NCBI RefSeq assembly: GCF_036324505.1
Contig: NC_086360.1
Location: forward strand, 11,287,793 to 11,351,792
Direction: 5' to 3'
DNA: 64,000 nucleotides
Source of the DNA: Eleginops maclovinus
Lineage: Eukaryota; Chordata; Actinopteri; Perciformes; Eleginopidae
In this document: positions 43,912 through 56,600 of the stretch, piece after piece
Position numbering within the stretch: the first letter of the stretch is position 1
Layout: every line of letters begins with the position of its first letter
Notes under the pieces: model-generated
What the model saw: only the letters and a program-made list of their open reading frames with translations
Told to the model about the DNA's origin: nothing
Database searches by the model: none
Made by a program: the position numbers and the translations under genes

Positions 43912-46900
43912 AATAAACATGTTGGCATGGAGCGCTGCTTAAGGCTACACACAGATTCACTGCACACCAGGCAGAAAAGATTTACACACCCACTGAAGAG
44001 GGAGACGGTACATGCTGCAGCCAAGGCAAACCCACACTCGTGTTTATGGACATTTTTTCTCTTGCAGACCACAGGCTCTCTCACAGTAGCTTTGGTTGCA
44101 TCCATAAGTTTGTTTGTCAGTTTTTATTGCACAATAAATCTCACTCTTATCACTATTTGAATTCTAATTGCATGTTTAGATATTTTGGAGGACTTTGATG
44201 TATAACTATGACGCCCTTTGGGAGAACAAGCTTATTATCGCCATTAGCAAGCTATCAGGGCAGATCTCTTCTTGTGTTGCTCTCTTTTGTGTAAGGAACC
44301 TGCACTAAGAAAGCAATGATCTTATAAAGTACCATTTTATTCATAGATCTACTATTGTCATTTTCAGGGCTTGAAAAGTAAATCAAAGCGCTGCAGTGTC
44401 AGAAAAGTGACATTGTTAAAGTCCATATTGCTGGTTTGTAAGATGGTGTTAAAATGTGTGAGAGGGCTGAGTTGGTAATGTGGAAGAAAGTAATTTCCCT
44501 CCGTCTTTTCCAAAGAAAGATAGAACAGTTGGGAGGGAAGAGTCCTGGCCAAACCTGTAATTTTATTTCAAACCACAAGAGAAATTGTGAAAAAAAATGA
44601 TACATGGAAGTACAAAGCAATAATTTCAAAACAATACAAAAAGTTAAAATTGTGAGTCTGATATTGATCATGGCCTAAGCTTGTTTGGAATTTGGCGTTT
44701 TTGTGCTTTGTAGTGTTTTTGCAGATGGCCAGCTGCTAGTGGTTTGGCCAGCCATGGGAAATCTCCTTCCCATTAGCTTGTCTCCTGCCCTTAGTCATCT
44801 CTCTTATCTTCTCACTGAGAGAGCAGTCCTCTGCCAAATGGACAGAAATATTTCCCCATGAATGGAGCTATAGATAAAATCTTTCCCCATCATACCCTAG
44901 AGCATAGTCCTTTTCCCTAGTTTCTACCATGAACTATCAGAGCTACATTCAGGCCTTCAAGTTGCTAAACTATTTTAATGAACACACAATTAGAGCAGCG
45001 ATGGGTCAACTGAGGCCTCAGGGTCCAGATGCCATCCCTGTAAGATAGCACTTGTTTAGATATTTGACATCAGTTCACTCTTTGCACTTTTGTTTCAATT
45101 AGCTATGCAGGAAATAATGTCAGAATCTTGGTGGCTGGGGATAAAAGTAAAGATGGGTTCAAGTAAACTCACAACAAAAAATGAGCAGTGGCGGAGAGTT
45201 GCATGTTAACATTTGTAATGCATATGGTTGTATGTGTGTTGTTCAGGGATTTCTGAGCATGTGCAGGCAAGACTCTGTTAGTAGAGCACAGCATGTTCAA
45301 CACTCAGATTGTCTTATATGATTTATCTTTTTTTTATGTGTGCGAGCAACAATATGTATTTATATTTGCTTTAATTATTGGTTTCTATATCTCTGACATG
45401 ATTACAAAGGATGTCATGTGTAAATCCCATATTAAAAGACTTTATTGCACAGAAGTATTGCAGTTGCTTCCATCCCCCGTCTTATCTCTGATTTCAGAAT
45501 CTCATATGAAATTAGCTGACTTTTCATTTATGAAGCCACAAACAGTTTGAGACCTGAGGCATCAGAAATCAACTGTGTTGCATGTCAGCTCATTTTTCAG
45601 CTTGTTTGCTCCCTCATGCAGCCTCGCCTGCACACCCTGACACAGCAGCAGACATTCTTTGCCAGAATTAAGGTAGCACCAGCAAGATTCGGAAAGATAA
45701 GGAAAGACTGTCATGACACGCATGCTTTCTTTTCAGGGAAAGTTAGAAGCACAGAATCGCTGAAGGAATTTATGATTTGAGCATTTATACAGCTGAACTC
45801 TTCTGTGTTGTTTAAATCGGAGACAGTTTATTTTTTATGTATCTACAAACGTGGTGCACATTGTATTTAAAAAGCAAAACTAATCTTCACAAACACAGAG
45901 AGCTTGCTGAAAAACCAAAATGTACTCAAAACTGTACTCGTGGTCCATTTCAAACATGTTTTGCCTCGGGGACTGTTTGCCAGCTGCACTTCATAAGTGT
46001 CCAAAAATGCAGGTTAATAAAAAAGTCTCAGACCAAACTCCTTCAGGTCTTGAATCTGGGCCTCCGAACTCTTGACTTCATTATTTTAATTTCCGCTGCC
46101 CTGACTTATGTTCAATTTCCTACTGTGAGCATTCCTGTGCACTCAGCAGACTGCATGGGACATGGCATGTTGATGAGCTTGTCAATGCTGAATTACTCTC
46201 TTGCACTAAATGCTTCCAAAGCCTTGGAAAAATAGTTTCTATTTATCTAGATCTGCCTATCTATGTACAGAGAAAGAGAACAGAAATTCATATTTGCATA
46301 ACCAAAGCACCAGAACTCATGTCCAGGGAAGTGCAATGTGGGAATGAGATCCTATTCATGTCTCAGATTAGAGGTAACTTGCATGACTTCTATATTTAGC
46401 AATTGCAAGCAGTCAAGTCTAGACCAACTTCACTTCCTAAAGGTTGTCTGAGAACTATTCATTTAGGGTTAATCATATTGAATGTGTTTGGATGGCATGA
46501 AAAGTGTAATTTGCTTGCACATTACTTCTTTTTTTGATAAGTGGCAAAAGGACAGTTCTCTGTACTTACCTCTTGGATGTTGATATGAACAGCGTTTACA
46601 CATTTAGAAAGGGCTCATTATGATAACTCCAATGAATGTAGCATGTGCATCAGCAGGTTATCAAAACTGAAAGGAAATGATAATCTTGGGGATCATCACT
46701 GTAATGCAAATGTGTAATCTTATTTTGTACCCTGTTTATTATCTCTTCTTATGGTTGGAGGATGCTGCACCTCAGGCACACTCAGTGATGTCATGTAAAT
46801 TCCTCTGGCGGTGTATCATTTACTAGTGTCAGGTCTTATAATTCAGTGGAGGCAACCCCGCCTGATATCACAAGTGACAACCTGTTGATGTGTTTTTGCC

Positions 46901-49900
46901 GCACAGCCAGGGAGTTGCTAGGCACTTTTTTAGTCAGCAATTAATTTCAGCTCTGGCCAAGGGGTGGGTGTGACGTTCCAAATGGCTCCGAGGGTTTGAC
47001 AGTCAGCCAAGAGAGTGTGTGTGAGAGAGAGCGAGAGAAAAACTCAGAGAGGCAACACGAGCGAGAGAGATTCCTCCAGCTGACTTTATTTTTATGACCG
47101 GCAAACCACAGTAAACAAACAAAAGAGCACATAAATTGTTCATGGACTACCCTCTAAAACCCTAGAAGCTGTTCTGTAGCAAGAAACAAGCCTTTTGGAT
47201 GGCAAGCAGTGTTTTTAGTTGTTATATTTAACCACTGGAGATTTGTAGATTATGCAATGAGAGAATGTATAAACTCTGCACCCTGAATACATCTTACTTG
47301 TGCCGTGACTATATCCAGACACCCTGCAGAGTCATTACACAACTAACTGCGTCAATGTTAAATGTGCCATTCCAAAACTGTCAAGTGTACAGCCAAGGAT
47401 TAATGTGTCTGCAGCAGTGTCGCCTTTTTAATGTTAAAATATCCAAACTTGAAAATGTAATGTTTGTTTAGACAGGAACAAGACAAACTGCACCATGTTC
47501 TCACTTCTCTTCACGTTACACTGGAAAGAAGGTGTTTTGACAGTAAGAAATATACTCCCACCGAGCTGTAATGGCCAACAACCCACAACAACAACAACAA
47601 TCCACCCTGTACAGGGAAATGGGAATATAGGAATAACTCACTCCTAGACATGGGTGGTATTGCTGGTTCTTTTTTTAAGGATGAGTTCATGCTTTATACA
47701 TCTGTTTTGAAACAATCCTCACATTGAATATATACAGTTACACTAATCCAAATGTTATATTAAAAGAGAAACGTTTGTCCCTCGTCTGCTCAAAGGGTCT
47801 ATTTTAACCCAAACAATTACGATTTCCAAAGTAGTCTTTAGCCAAGGAACCACAGACTAAATACTTTATATACATTTGGATATAATCTATATCACTGAAG
47901 AAGACATTCTTAGGCGACCAACATGTTAAAAATACTTTTCATGAAGTGATAACTCACTGTAAAATGGTTTCTGTTCAATCTCTAACCCAGACTATCAATG
48001 TATGGTATGGACCTTTCCAACATAAGGCCCACCTTCAAACTTGCACTGTTTATGTCTTTTTTACCAAAGAGGCATACATGCCAAAAACTGCAGAGTGGGC
48101 TCCTGAGACTTGTTTGAAAAAAGGAAGCAATCCCCATTAACTGTTAACTGGCCGACTTTTCAGCAGAAATAAACACGTTTACAACCTGGAACAAAGAACG
48201 GTTGTTAATTCATAATTGGCAAATTTCTAAATACATTAAAAATATATATAATCGTGTCTTAGGTTTACCTATAATCAAGCGCTTGGCCATTTTAGCTGAC
48301 AGCTCTCCTTAGACACCCACCGACCTAAACTGCTCCTTTTTGGATTATTTTGTTTAGGTCATTTTCTAATAGACTTTTATGCAATTGGAATCCACCCACT
48401 GTTAGAGAGGATGGAAGTTTAAGGCACTTTCAAATTGGCTTCACTTCAGACCTGAAGGTTGACGAGGGCGTACTGACAGAAAACCCTGAAGGCTATCTTC
48501 CCAGTTGGAAGTGTTTTCGCATATTTCATATCAATTGATTTGGTTTCTAGCCCAAAGCTTTTTTGGTTCACTTTCCATTCTCGTCAACCGTGTTTCCAGC
48601 CACAGCAGCCAGATGTTTTTTAGTTAAAAAGATCTTAACACCTCTATGCACTACCTGCTGAGCACCAAACTGAGCTGTCTAACACACTGTATTTCGCATT
48701 TACAATACATTTGGTAGTGTTGGTGAAGATGAAAAACAAAACTGAGATGCAATTGAGTGTTACTGGTTTGTGTAAAAAAATTCTCTATTCTGAGCATGAT
48801 TCTATTTCTATTTGAGAAGAAGAAAGTCCAAAGTGTGCCTTCTTTGAAAAGATACATTAAAAAGTATTAGAGACAAAAAACGTTAACATTTAATTTATTG
48901 TATTAGTATTTTATTAAGATGGACTTTAAACAATCCAACTAAAATATTAACTTTAACGTGGAAACCTTGCTGAAATAATCTCTAAGTTCTTACCTGACAA
49001 TGTTTGTCTTTGTGTTCACTGACTGCCTGTTACAGTTTGTTGTGGTCATTTTCTCTGTGCAGCGAGTTAAACTAATGGAGGACTGGAACAACATCTGGAC
49101 TCACTAAAGCACTATTAGCAGCTTGCTTATAATTGGCCCTGACCCCTTATTCTGAGAGGTCTTTGGTCAGAAAAGGTTGGGTAGTTTAGGAACAGGAAAA
49201 TTAACTTCCTGTTATTCAATGATAATGACCGCATTAGGTGCAAAGTTAACTAAGGGTCATTAGAAAGAACGTCACACAAACAGCTGCTCAGTATTTAAAA
49301 AAGATGTTTATCGGATTTCCTGAAATGGAAAACAGATTTAAGTGAAAAAAAAATGTTGAATAAGAATTTAACCAAAATCCACTGAAAAACAGGTCGTAAG
49401 AATATTTATATACATTTTTATTTGTAGAAATGTCCATACTTAAAACATAACAAAAGGATCATGTTTATAAATGACAAACAGCCTTAAAATCAATCCGAAA
49501 TATGATATTTTATTCAAGTTTCATTGCACTTTCTCCGGAATCCTTTCATCATTATTAGATGCCAGCTTTTTGTTCTCACGTCAAAGAAACAAAAACTTTG
49601 ACTGTAATCTTTGAAGCTTTATGCCGCCTGCAGCGATTGGAAAATGTTTCACTGAGGCGACCGCTCACGTACGGAGACAGAAAGGGCCCGAGGCTCGCTG
49701 CGCTGCTTCTAACTAACTCCATATGGTACGGGTCTGGACATCCAACTGACTTCTAAGACTGTTGCAGACTGGTGCAACGTAAACTTCATCTGAGCGGGGG
49801 CCACGGGATAACCCCCTCCCATGCTCTAAGAAGTAGAGGCATCTGTACCCCATCACTCTTTATCCAGCTCGCAACTGCCAAAGGCTCTGACAGTGATGTG

Positions 49901-51484
49901 TCTTAGATTATAAAACTTTGAAGTTTAAAATATATCAGTTTCTCCATTTATTTTACTTTTTAAAGATTAAATAATCCTCAAGAATCAGAAATGTTGTACA
50001 TTTTAATAAATAATACTTTAAACAAGCAGCACAGTAAAGCTCCCCCTTTCTAGTTTCTGTCAAAGTCCAAGACACTTGGATTCTTGTTTCTGTGAGAAAT
50101 CTTTTTTGAGAACTCTTTACTGAATGAGACGGTGAAAGGCACTGCTGGCACAGAGATTGGATTGGTGAATGAGCAGGCTATGAAAGAGTACAACAGGTAA
50201 CAAGGACCTACTGCTGAGAGACAGATGGCTGAGCTGCACAATAAGAGGCCCGTACACTAACGGGAAGCTCTGGCTAATGTGTGCGGGTGAGGCTTTCTTT
50301 TATTCGCCGCATATCAATTTGTCCAATGAGGAATCAAAGAATGTCTCATGAATGACTGTTTCACAGAGCAGATACTGACATTTCTTTGGGGGTTACTCAC
50401 TCCCTGCTCTCTAATGAACGATGTAAATGAGGTTGCTTGAATGGAAAGTACCAAGCTACGTGGCTGACGGATTTCACATCATCACAATAAAGTAAATCAC
50501 AGATATTTTCTGGTGTATAGACACAAAGAGGAATTTGATAGGAATCGAGAGAAAACTACCGGAGTGTGTTAGCAGTCATTTTCATTATAGGATGATTGTC
50601 AAATATTTATAAAAGCAGATTTACTTGGCTAATGCATGTTTATTTTGCTGCAACGTCTCAGTGAGTTCAGTTCAGTTACTCAATGACTATTTGTAGTTAG
50701 TTAATTCTTTAATTAAACTAAGTGAACACATCGCTGTTTACACACCGACATGCGTGTTTTTTGGTGGCATTGCATTTGGGCCTGCTGGGTTTAATGCTGG
50801 TAGAAAATTGGTGTATCAACTAGAGAAGGATTTTCTTTCTTTATGTTTTTCATCACTGTGAGTCCAGATAATAACCCTTTCTCTTTGATTCTGAAGGATG
50901 GACTGACACTTATTGCAGATGTTTTAAGTTGCTCTACCATTAGTCTACATCAAAACGGCATTGGAAATCGGCCGCATGACATCACGTCATCTTAGCCGTG
51001 GGAAACATACAAAACCAGACAGCTCAGAAATGCACAAGTACATTACTAACAGCTGCATTTAAAAAGTAACAGAACAAATGTATTTTTTACAGCTTGTCAG
51101 AAACTAAGCTTTAAGTTAAAGTCAATTTCGGTTTCCTGATGTCTGTCATTCTTAGGATTTTGCAGCTGATCACATTAACAATATGAAACAACGAAATGAC
51201 AACCACAGACATGTGATTTTCCGTTGGAATCTTTATGGTGATTTCTGCAAGAGAGCATGCATACCAGCCAAGCATGCAGGCAGAGCATGGATGAATCACA
51301 GAGAATCTCAGATTGCAGGGCTCCAGCCACTGTAATTGATAGTCAAACCACCATCCCCCCCTTTGGGAGAAAATCTACAGCAAAGAGTCCAACCACATCC
51401 AGTTTGGATCTCTGCCAGCGAATTATTCATTGCTGTAGCTATCTGGGCCAATGCAGAATCATAAGGATTACACACCCACTCACA

Positions 51485-51490
<6 letters not shown>
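43912..51490. other. gene-free intergenic DNA
   Basis: No gene is recognised; open frames of up to about 130 codons are probably chance. A CAA trinucleotide run lies at about 47585-47600. The blocks 46750-46960 and 49030-49280 are repeat-free with homeodomain-type cores and are raised as candidate regulatory elements. A purine-rich GAGAGA stretch lies near 47020-47070. Confidence 0.5.

Positions 51491-51558
<68 letters not shown>
51491..51558. repeat. (CA)n microsatellite
   Basis: Pure CA dinucleotide array of 68 bp. The apparent open frame that ends in Thr-His repeats is an artefact of this array. Confidence 0.97.
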
Positions 51559-51561
<3 letters not shown>

Positions 51562-53415
51562 GTGCCCTATCTAGGGGTAGACTGAGCTCTTTTCTGGAAG
51601 TCAACTTGTTGGCTGCGGTGGCTCTCCACACTAAATAGCGAGGCTAACCAGTGTTTGCTTTGTGGAAATCCCTTTGGCGTTTGCAGAGGAAAATTGGGCG
51701 TAAGGCTCACACAAGTCTATTGCCCTCCTCTCTGCAGTCATGTGTTGCATGTCATGTGTTTTAAGTAAAATATGTATTAACTGCTGGTGGGATTAAATGC
51801 AGACTACAGAACTGAGAAAATCCATTGCCTGGATTGTATAAGCAATGCTAAAAATAATCACATTAAATGGCCTTGTTATGTTTCTTGTGCCGCTAGAGAA
51901 ATAGACATTTTAATGAAAGCCTGAGCTGCTGAGTTGAAGGTGTTATACTTGGAAGAAAATATTTGAATAAACACTCACCCGTATCAATCGTGCTACAGTT
52001 GCCATGGGGAAAGTAAGTTGGGGAATAGTTCAACGCATTTAAGAAAAATAAGAATGATATTACATGATCATATACGTTTATCCCTATATGTGTGAAAGTA
52101 CTGTCACAATAATCAGTAAACTTTATTGCCAGTGTAAATCGATAGTGTGAATGATGAGCTTTTCAGTGATTTCTTAGGCAAATTAAAGTGCATGAATGAT
52201 GCAAGCAATCAAACATATATAAAGCAAATACTTAGGTTAACTAAAGTATTGGAATAAACTATCAAAAATACGTAGCTTGAACTAATGGAAATGATTAAAT
52301 AAACAGTTGTTATATTCAGCTAATGTAAGATCCTAAACACAAACAATTGTATAGTACAAAATGATCACTGGCGTTACGTCAGACAAGAACGTTTGGTAAC
52401 CACTGGTCTGTAGGTTGTTTTTCTCCCCCTGCCCCATGATCCAGGATTGAGCTCTCCCCCATCAGGACTCGACCTGGCAACCTGCAGGCCTAAAGTGAAA
52501 GCTCAGCCAGAGTTGGGGCCCAGGACCCTTATCATCTGGTTTCTATTCTCCCTGCCCTGTCCAATGAAACCTGACCTCCTTTAGAGGAGAACTGAATTAT
52601 GGGCCCATCAATAAATACCATATTTCCCCCTTTGAAGTTGCCTACGTGATGGAAAGTGGTAAGATGTCATGTGTTAAAGTTATTACCCAATGCCTTCGCA
52701 CTAATCTATTTGCTTTGTGCTTGATGTTCCTGACTTTTGAAGACTGTTGTGGCTTCATCTATTCTGACAGCAGCCAGACTGAACACTTTTTTCCCTCTGC
52801 CCGAATGTCAGAACTATTTTCAATCTCCCCTCGACTTTCTCTAACCCCGGCAGAGGTAACCCAGCGGGAAGAGGGAGTGGTGTGTGCATTACAGGGGAAA
52901 GATTGGCTTTGAATGTTTCGTGACAATGGTGGATAATTTTACCAGCTGGTGAATAGTCTGCTCTTGAGTCATTTGGAGGTGCCTATAAAGCTTGTGTGTA
53001 ATCTTCCTGCCTCCCACTCTTTAATTGTGCCTCTCACGGAACAAGTTGCTTTTGTTAAAAGAGTAGATAGCCTAAGGTCCTTCTGATCCAACCAGAGAAA
53101 AAAGACAAGACATATGGATAAGATGTACTTTCTTAAGAGTTTCTTAAAAAGATGCTTGTGTGTTTTTTTGCTTTGTGTGAGGCACCAAAATGTAATGAAA
53201 GGCAATAAAAGTCCCTAACCAGATTTGAATTCAGCACTTTGCATTCAGCTTGTACATACCCAAAGGCCAGCTTAGCTAGAAGAAAAGTAAAGTTTATACA
53301 ACACATAGTGTAGAAAATGAGTCAGATAACAAGGCACTGTCAATATCGAGAAGGAGTTTTGGAAGGAGGTTTTGGTCATTGTGAGACACTCCGTCAAGGA
53401 CTAAGTTTACTGACT
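51559..53415. other. gene-free intergenic DNA
   Basis: No gene is recognised. A tRNA-like A-box/B-box pair on the minus strand near 52450-52510 was considered and not accepted. Frames of up to 88 codons show no domain. Confidence 0.5.
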
Positions 53416-53667
53416 AGACCTGCAAAAATGAGTCCGCTAACAAAATTATTGGCCAATTACTTCAATACATTTTTCATTGTTAAATGAGTTTTTGCAAAAA
53501 TTCATTTGCAATCACTCAAATATGGAGATGTTCCTGCTGTCCTTTGTTCTAGATCATATTAAACTGAATATCTTGGACTAAATAACTGGGGTATATTTTT
53601 AACGATTTTATATTTGTTATGGCAGCAGACAAATCCATAATGACAATTGTTTTTAGTTGCAACCCTT
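53416..53667 (+). repeat. dispersed fish repeat family A, near full-length degenerate copy
   Basis: From ACCTGCAAAAATGAGTCC it runs through TCCTTTGTTCTAGATCATAT, TAAACTGAATATCTTGGACT, and ends in TTTTTAGTTGCAACCCTT. This order matches the whole family A repeat (terminal RGCTGCAAC / GTTGCARCCC phrases, a central TAAACTGAATATCTTTGG). The mirrored GCTGCAAC and GTTGCAACC ends suggest a short non-autonomous DNA transposon. It is the most complete of the copies in this window. Confidence 0.65.
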
Positions 53668-56600
53668 ATAGTGACGCCTTCACTTGACGCACCAGGAGGT
53701 ACCACAGTGCTTCTATTAATACATTTTTAAAAACTCTAACATTTGGAGCACAATTATGGATTTTTCACATTTATTTCATTCCAACAGTAAAAACACCCAC
53801 ATCTAAAAAGCGAAAAAGCAACCCGGCAATAATAATGTTGAAATGAAAATGTCCACAGCTACCATGGAGCATTGCAAAGGCCCCATAACACACATAAGTG
53901 ATGTTGGAGCCTGGCTGCTATCTGCACATGCTCAGTTTCAATGAAGATATCATGTTTAGGAGCTGCCCTCTCTAACAGGTCAGAGCTGAGGTTATCCCTG
54001 CAGGAGCAGCTGCCCGGGATAATGAGCAGCACACTTGTGCCAATGGTTGAAAAATACCACGACCATTAGGAAGCCTCACGTGAGAAGAGAAGGAAGCGAG
54101 AGGAGGATGATTGCATATAAGTACAAAGTAAAGTGAATAAATCCAACATCTGCAATTACAGCAATAAAGACAGGCTGGTATCAGACGGTATCAACATATT
54201 AAACCTGAAGAACTACTGGTGTAAACTGGTATTGGGGTTGAAAGGAACACAAATAGAAAGTTTTGGGAGAAATAACTTTGTCTAAAAGAACTTGCTTTCT
54301 TTTTTCCTGGGAGTTTATTTCTTTGTATAAGAGTGCTGATGTATGTTACGTGTTTAAGAAAAGATGGCACACTTATTTCAGGCTTTCCTTTTTACAACAG
54401 AGCATCTGTTGACAGAGTCATTGTGTCATTTCAGCGGTGCGTAGGAGGAGGTGTGAAGATGTTGTCGGTGATATTCATTACAAGCCGGTGTATCAGCCCA
54501 TCAAAGGTCTCCTTTGTGGAGGGGATCAAGCTAGAGGCAGGTTGAGGCTTTAGCAGAGACGCCTGTGGTTTGCTCTTCCTCTTGGTTTACTCTTTTATTC
54601 TGCTGTTGCGTGCTTCTTGAACAGAGCTATTGAACCAAGTTAAAAGGGCCAAATATAGACTGATATTTAGAGGAGTTGGTTTGTTTTATGACCAATGCTG
54701 ATGCAAAAATACATCCAGACCTTTGAATGTGATTGATTCACAACTGTGACTTTCATGGTCCTTGCTGATCAAGGTCTCTGTGAATTTAGAAAACTCAAAA
54801 ACGTTCAAATATGTGCAGCATATACACACTTTAAATATATTTGAACAACTTTTTACATAACGGACTGAACCGGTTAATATATCACCAAATCAAAAATAAT
54901 TCAAAACCTTTTTTTTAAAAACATTTGCTGATTTCGATTTTTAGCTTTTTTTGTTTTTGGGCTCTGGATTGTTTGGAAATGTATGCATATTTCCTACTTT
55001 CTAGCATTTAACACACACGATTATCGGACTTTCTGCAGCTACTAGAACAAGAATCAATATCAGAGTCAGTAAGTTACTAAGAGATCAAGTCTGTTTCATC
55101 TTCAGCCATGCAGAAAGGGATATGCCTCCCATATCAGCATTTAAATCCACATGAAAGCAACAAAGGGGAAATGGAGAAAGAGATCCAGAGAGAGATAATA
55201 TCCATTCAGATGCAGAAGCCACTGAGTGACTCAGTGCCTGAAGGGTGTTTGCTGTCCGGTGCAGGTTGTGACCCTGCAGGACAGAACGGCCTGCAGAATG
55301 ATCTGTCTGTTGAGAGAAACTGCTGAGCCCCTCAGAGCTGCTGAAAACCACAAGAAGCTGCCTGAGACCTTTGACAGGCTCAGATCAATTAGCAAACACC
55401 ACCGCAGCCTCAAGGCTTGTCGCTACTAAGATCATCTCACCTTGACCAGGAAAGGTCACAGTTTCAGTTTGAGTTTTCCTCACTAAAGACAATGTGATGT
55501 CTATCGTACAGAGAGGAATTGGTTGCAGAAGTAGAATCTCACATGGCTGTTTGACTAATGACCGCTCAGTCATTCTTGTAAAATTACCAGAGCTCGTATA
55601 CATTGATATTTTAACTTGATTTACAAGTAAAATCTTCCTCAGCCCAGATGGGAAACAATAGACTGCAGAGAGCTGTATCACAACTTGCTTCAGCTTATGT
55701 TATTATAATTTTTCTTTAAATTGAAAAAGTAGACCTGCACCTCAGCTTTGGCTATATTGAAATTCATGCCATTTCGTATATTGTAGCTCACTTTTTAAAT
55801 CCCATGATTAATTAATTGTATCATAATACATATCAATAAATACATATAAAATGTGTTAGGAGATGTCAATAAGTGTAAGGTTCATATAATGGCCCTCCAT
55901 GTGAAAAGTGAGGAGAATTAGCAGGAGTTTTGTTTTGGACTCATTGCGGGAACGTGACTTCCCCCCTCCATTCCTTCAAGCTCAATTATCGGCCCTTTTT
56001 GATTCCTCAGGGCCTGAGTACCCAGCAGCAGGCTTCAACTTGTGCAGGGTCTTGGATCTCTGGTCTAACCAGAGGAGAGGGCGTTTCCTTAACACATAAA
56101 GTTTCAGACTCTACACCCCTTATGTCATTCATTCAGTGTGCCCAATTTATGGTCTGGATTTTATTGGTGGTGCATGAATTTGTTTTGGCAAGTTATTTCA
56201 AGCCTAATGTTTTGTAGCTGTAAAACACAACGTTTTACTTTAAAATGTATTACCACTGAGCAATGAGATGGATTACATAAACAAAATCAAGAACAGATCA
56301 TCAAAGTGTCCCTACAATCACACAAAGGGACCAGAAAAGAGAGAATAAACAAGAGAAAGATGAAAAGAGGGAGCACATATGGAGGTATTAATTTCCCTTC
56401 AACATGTACCTCACTCTCCCTCTCTACATCCATCTCTATCTTCCTCCCTGTCCGCCCAGACAGTTTTTTTCTGTACTTTGCAGGGAAAGTGTCCAGTGGC
56501 GTGGACAGATTTGTCTTTCCTAAAAGACTAGCTGACACCTGCCTTCTGCTTATTTAAAGCTTTTACTGGCCCCGTTTTTTTCACCTGCAGAGAACAGGGA

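Noticed and set aside
52440..52510. tRNA-like or tRNA-derived SINE on the minus strand (TGGCTGAGCTT A-box, GGTCGAGTCC B-box)
   Set aside because: The T-loop is one base short, the acceptor stem does not pair and no repeat tail is visible; at best a fossil.
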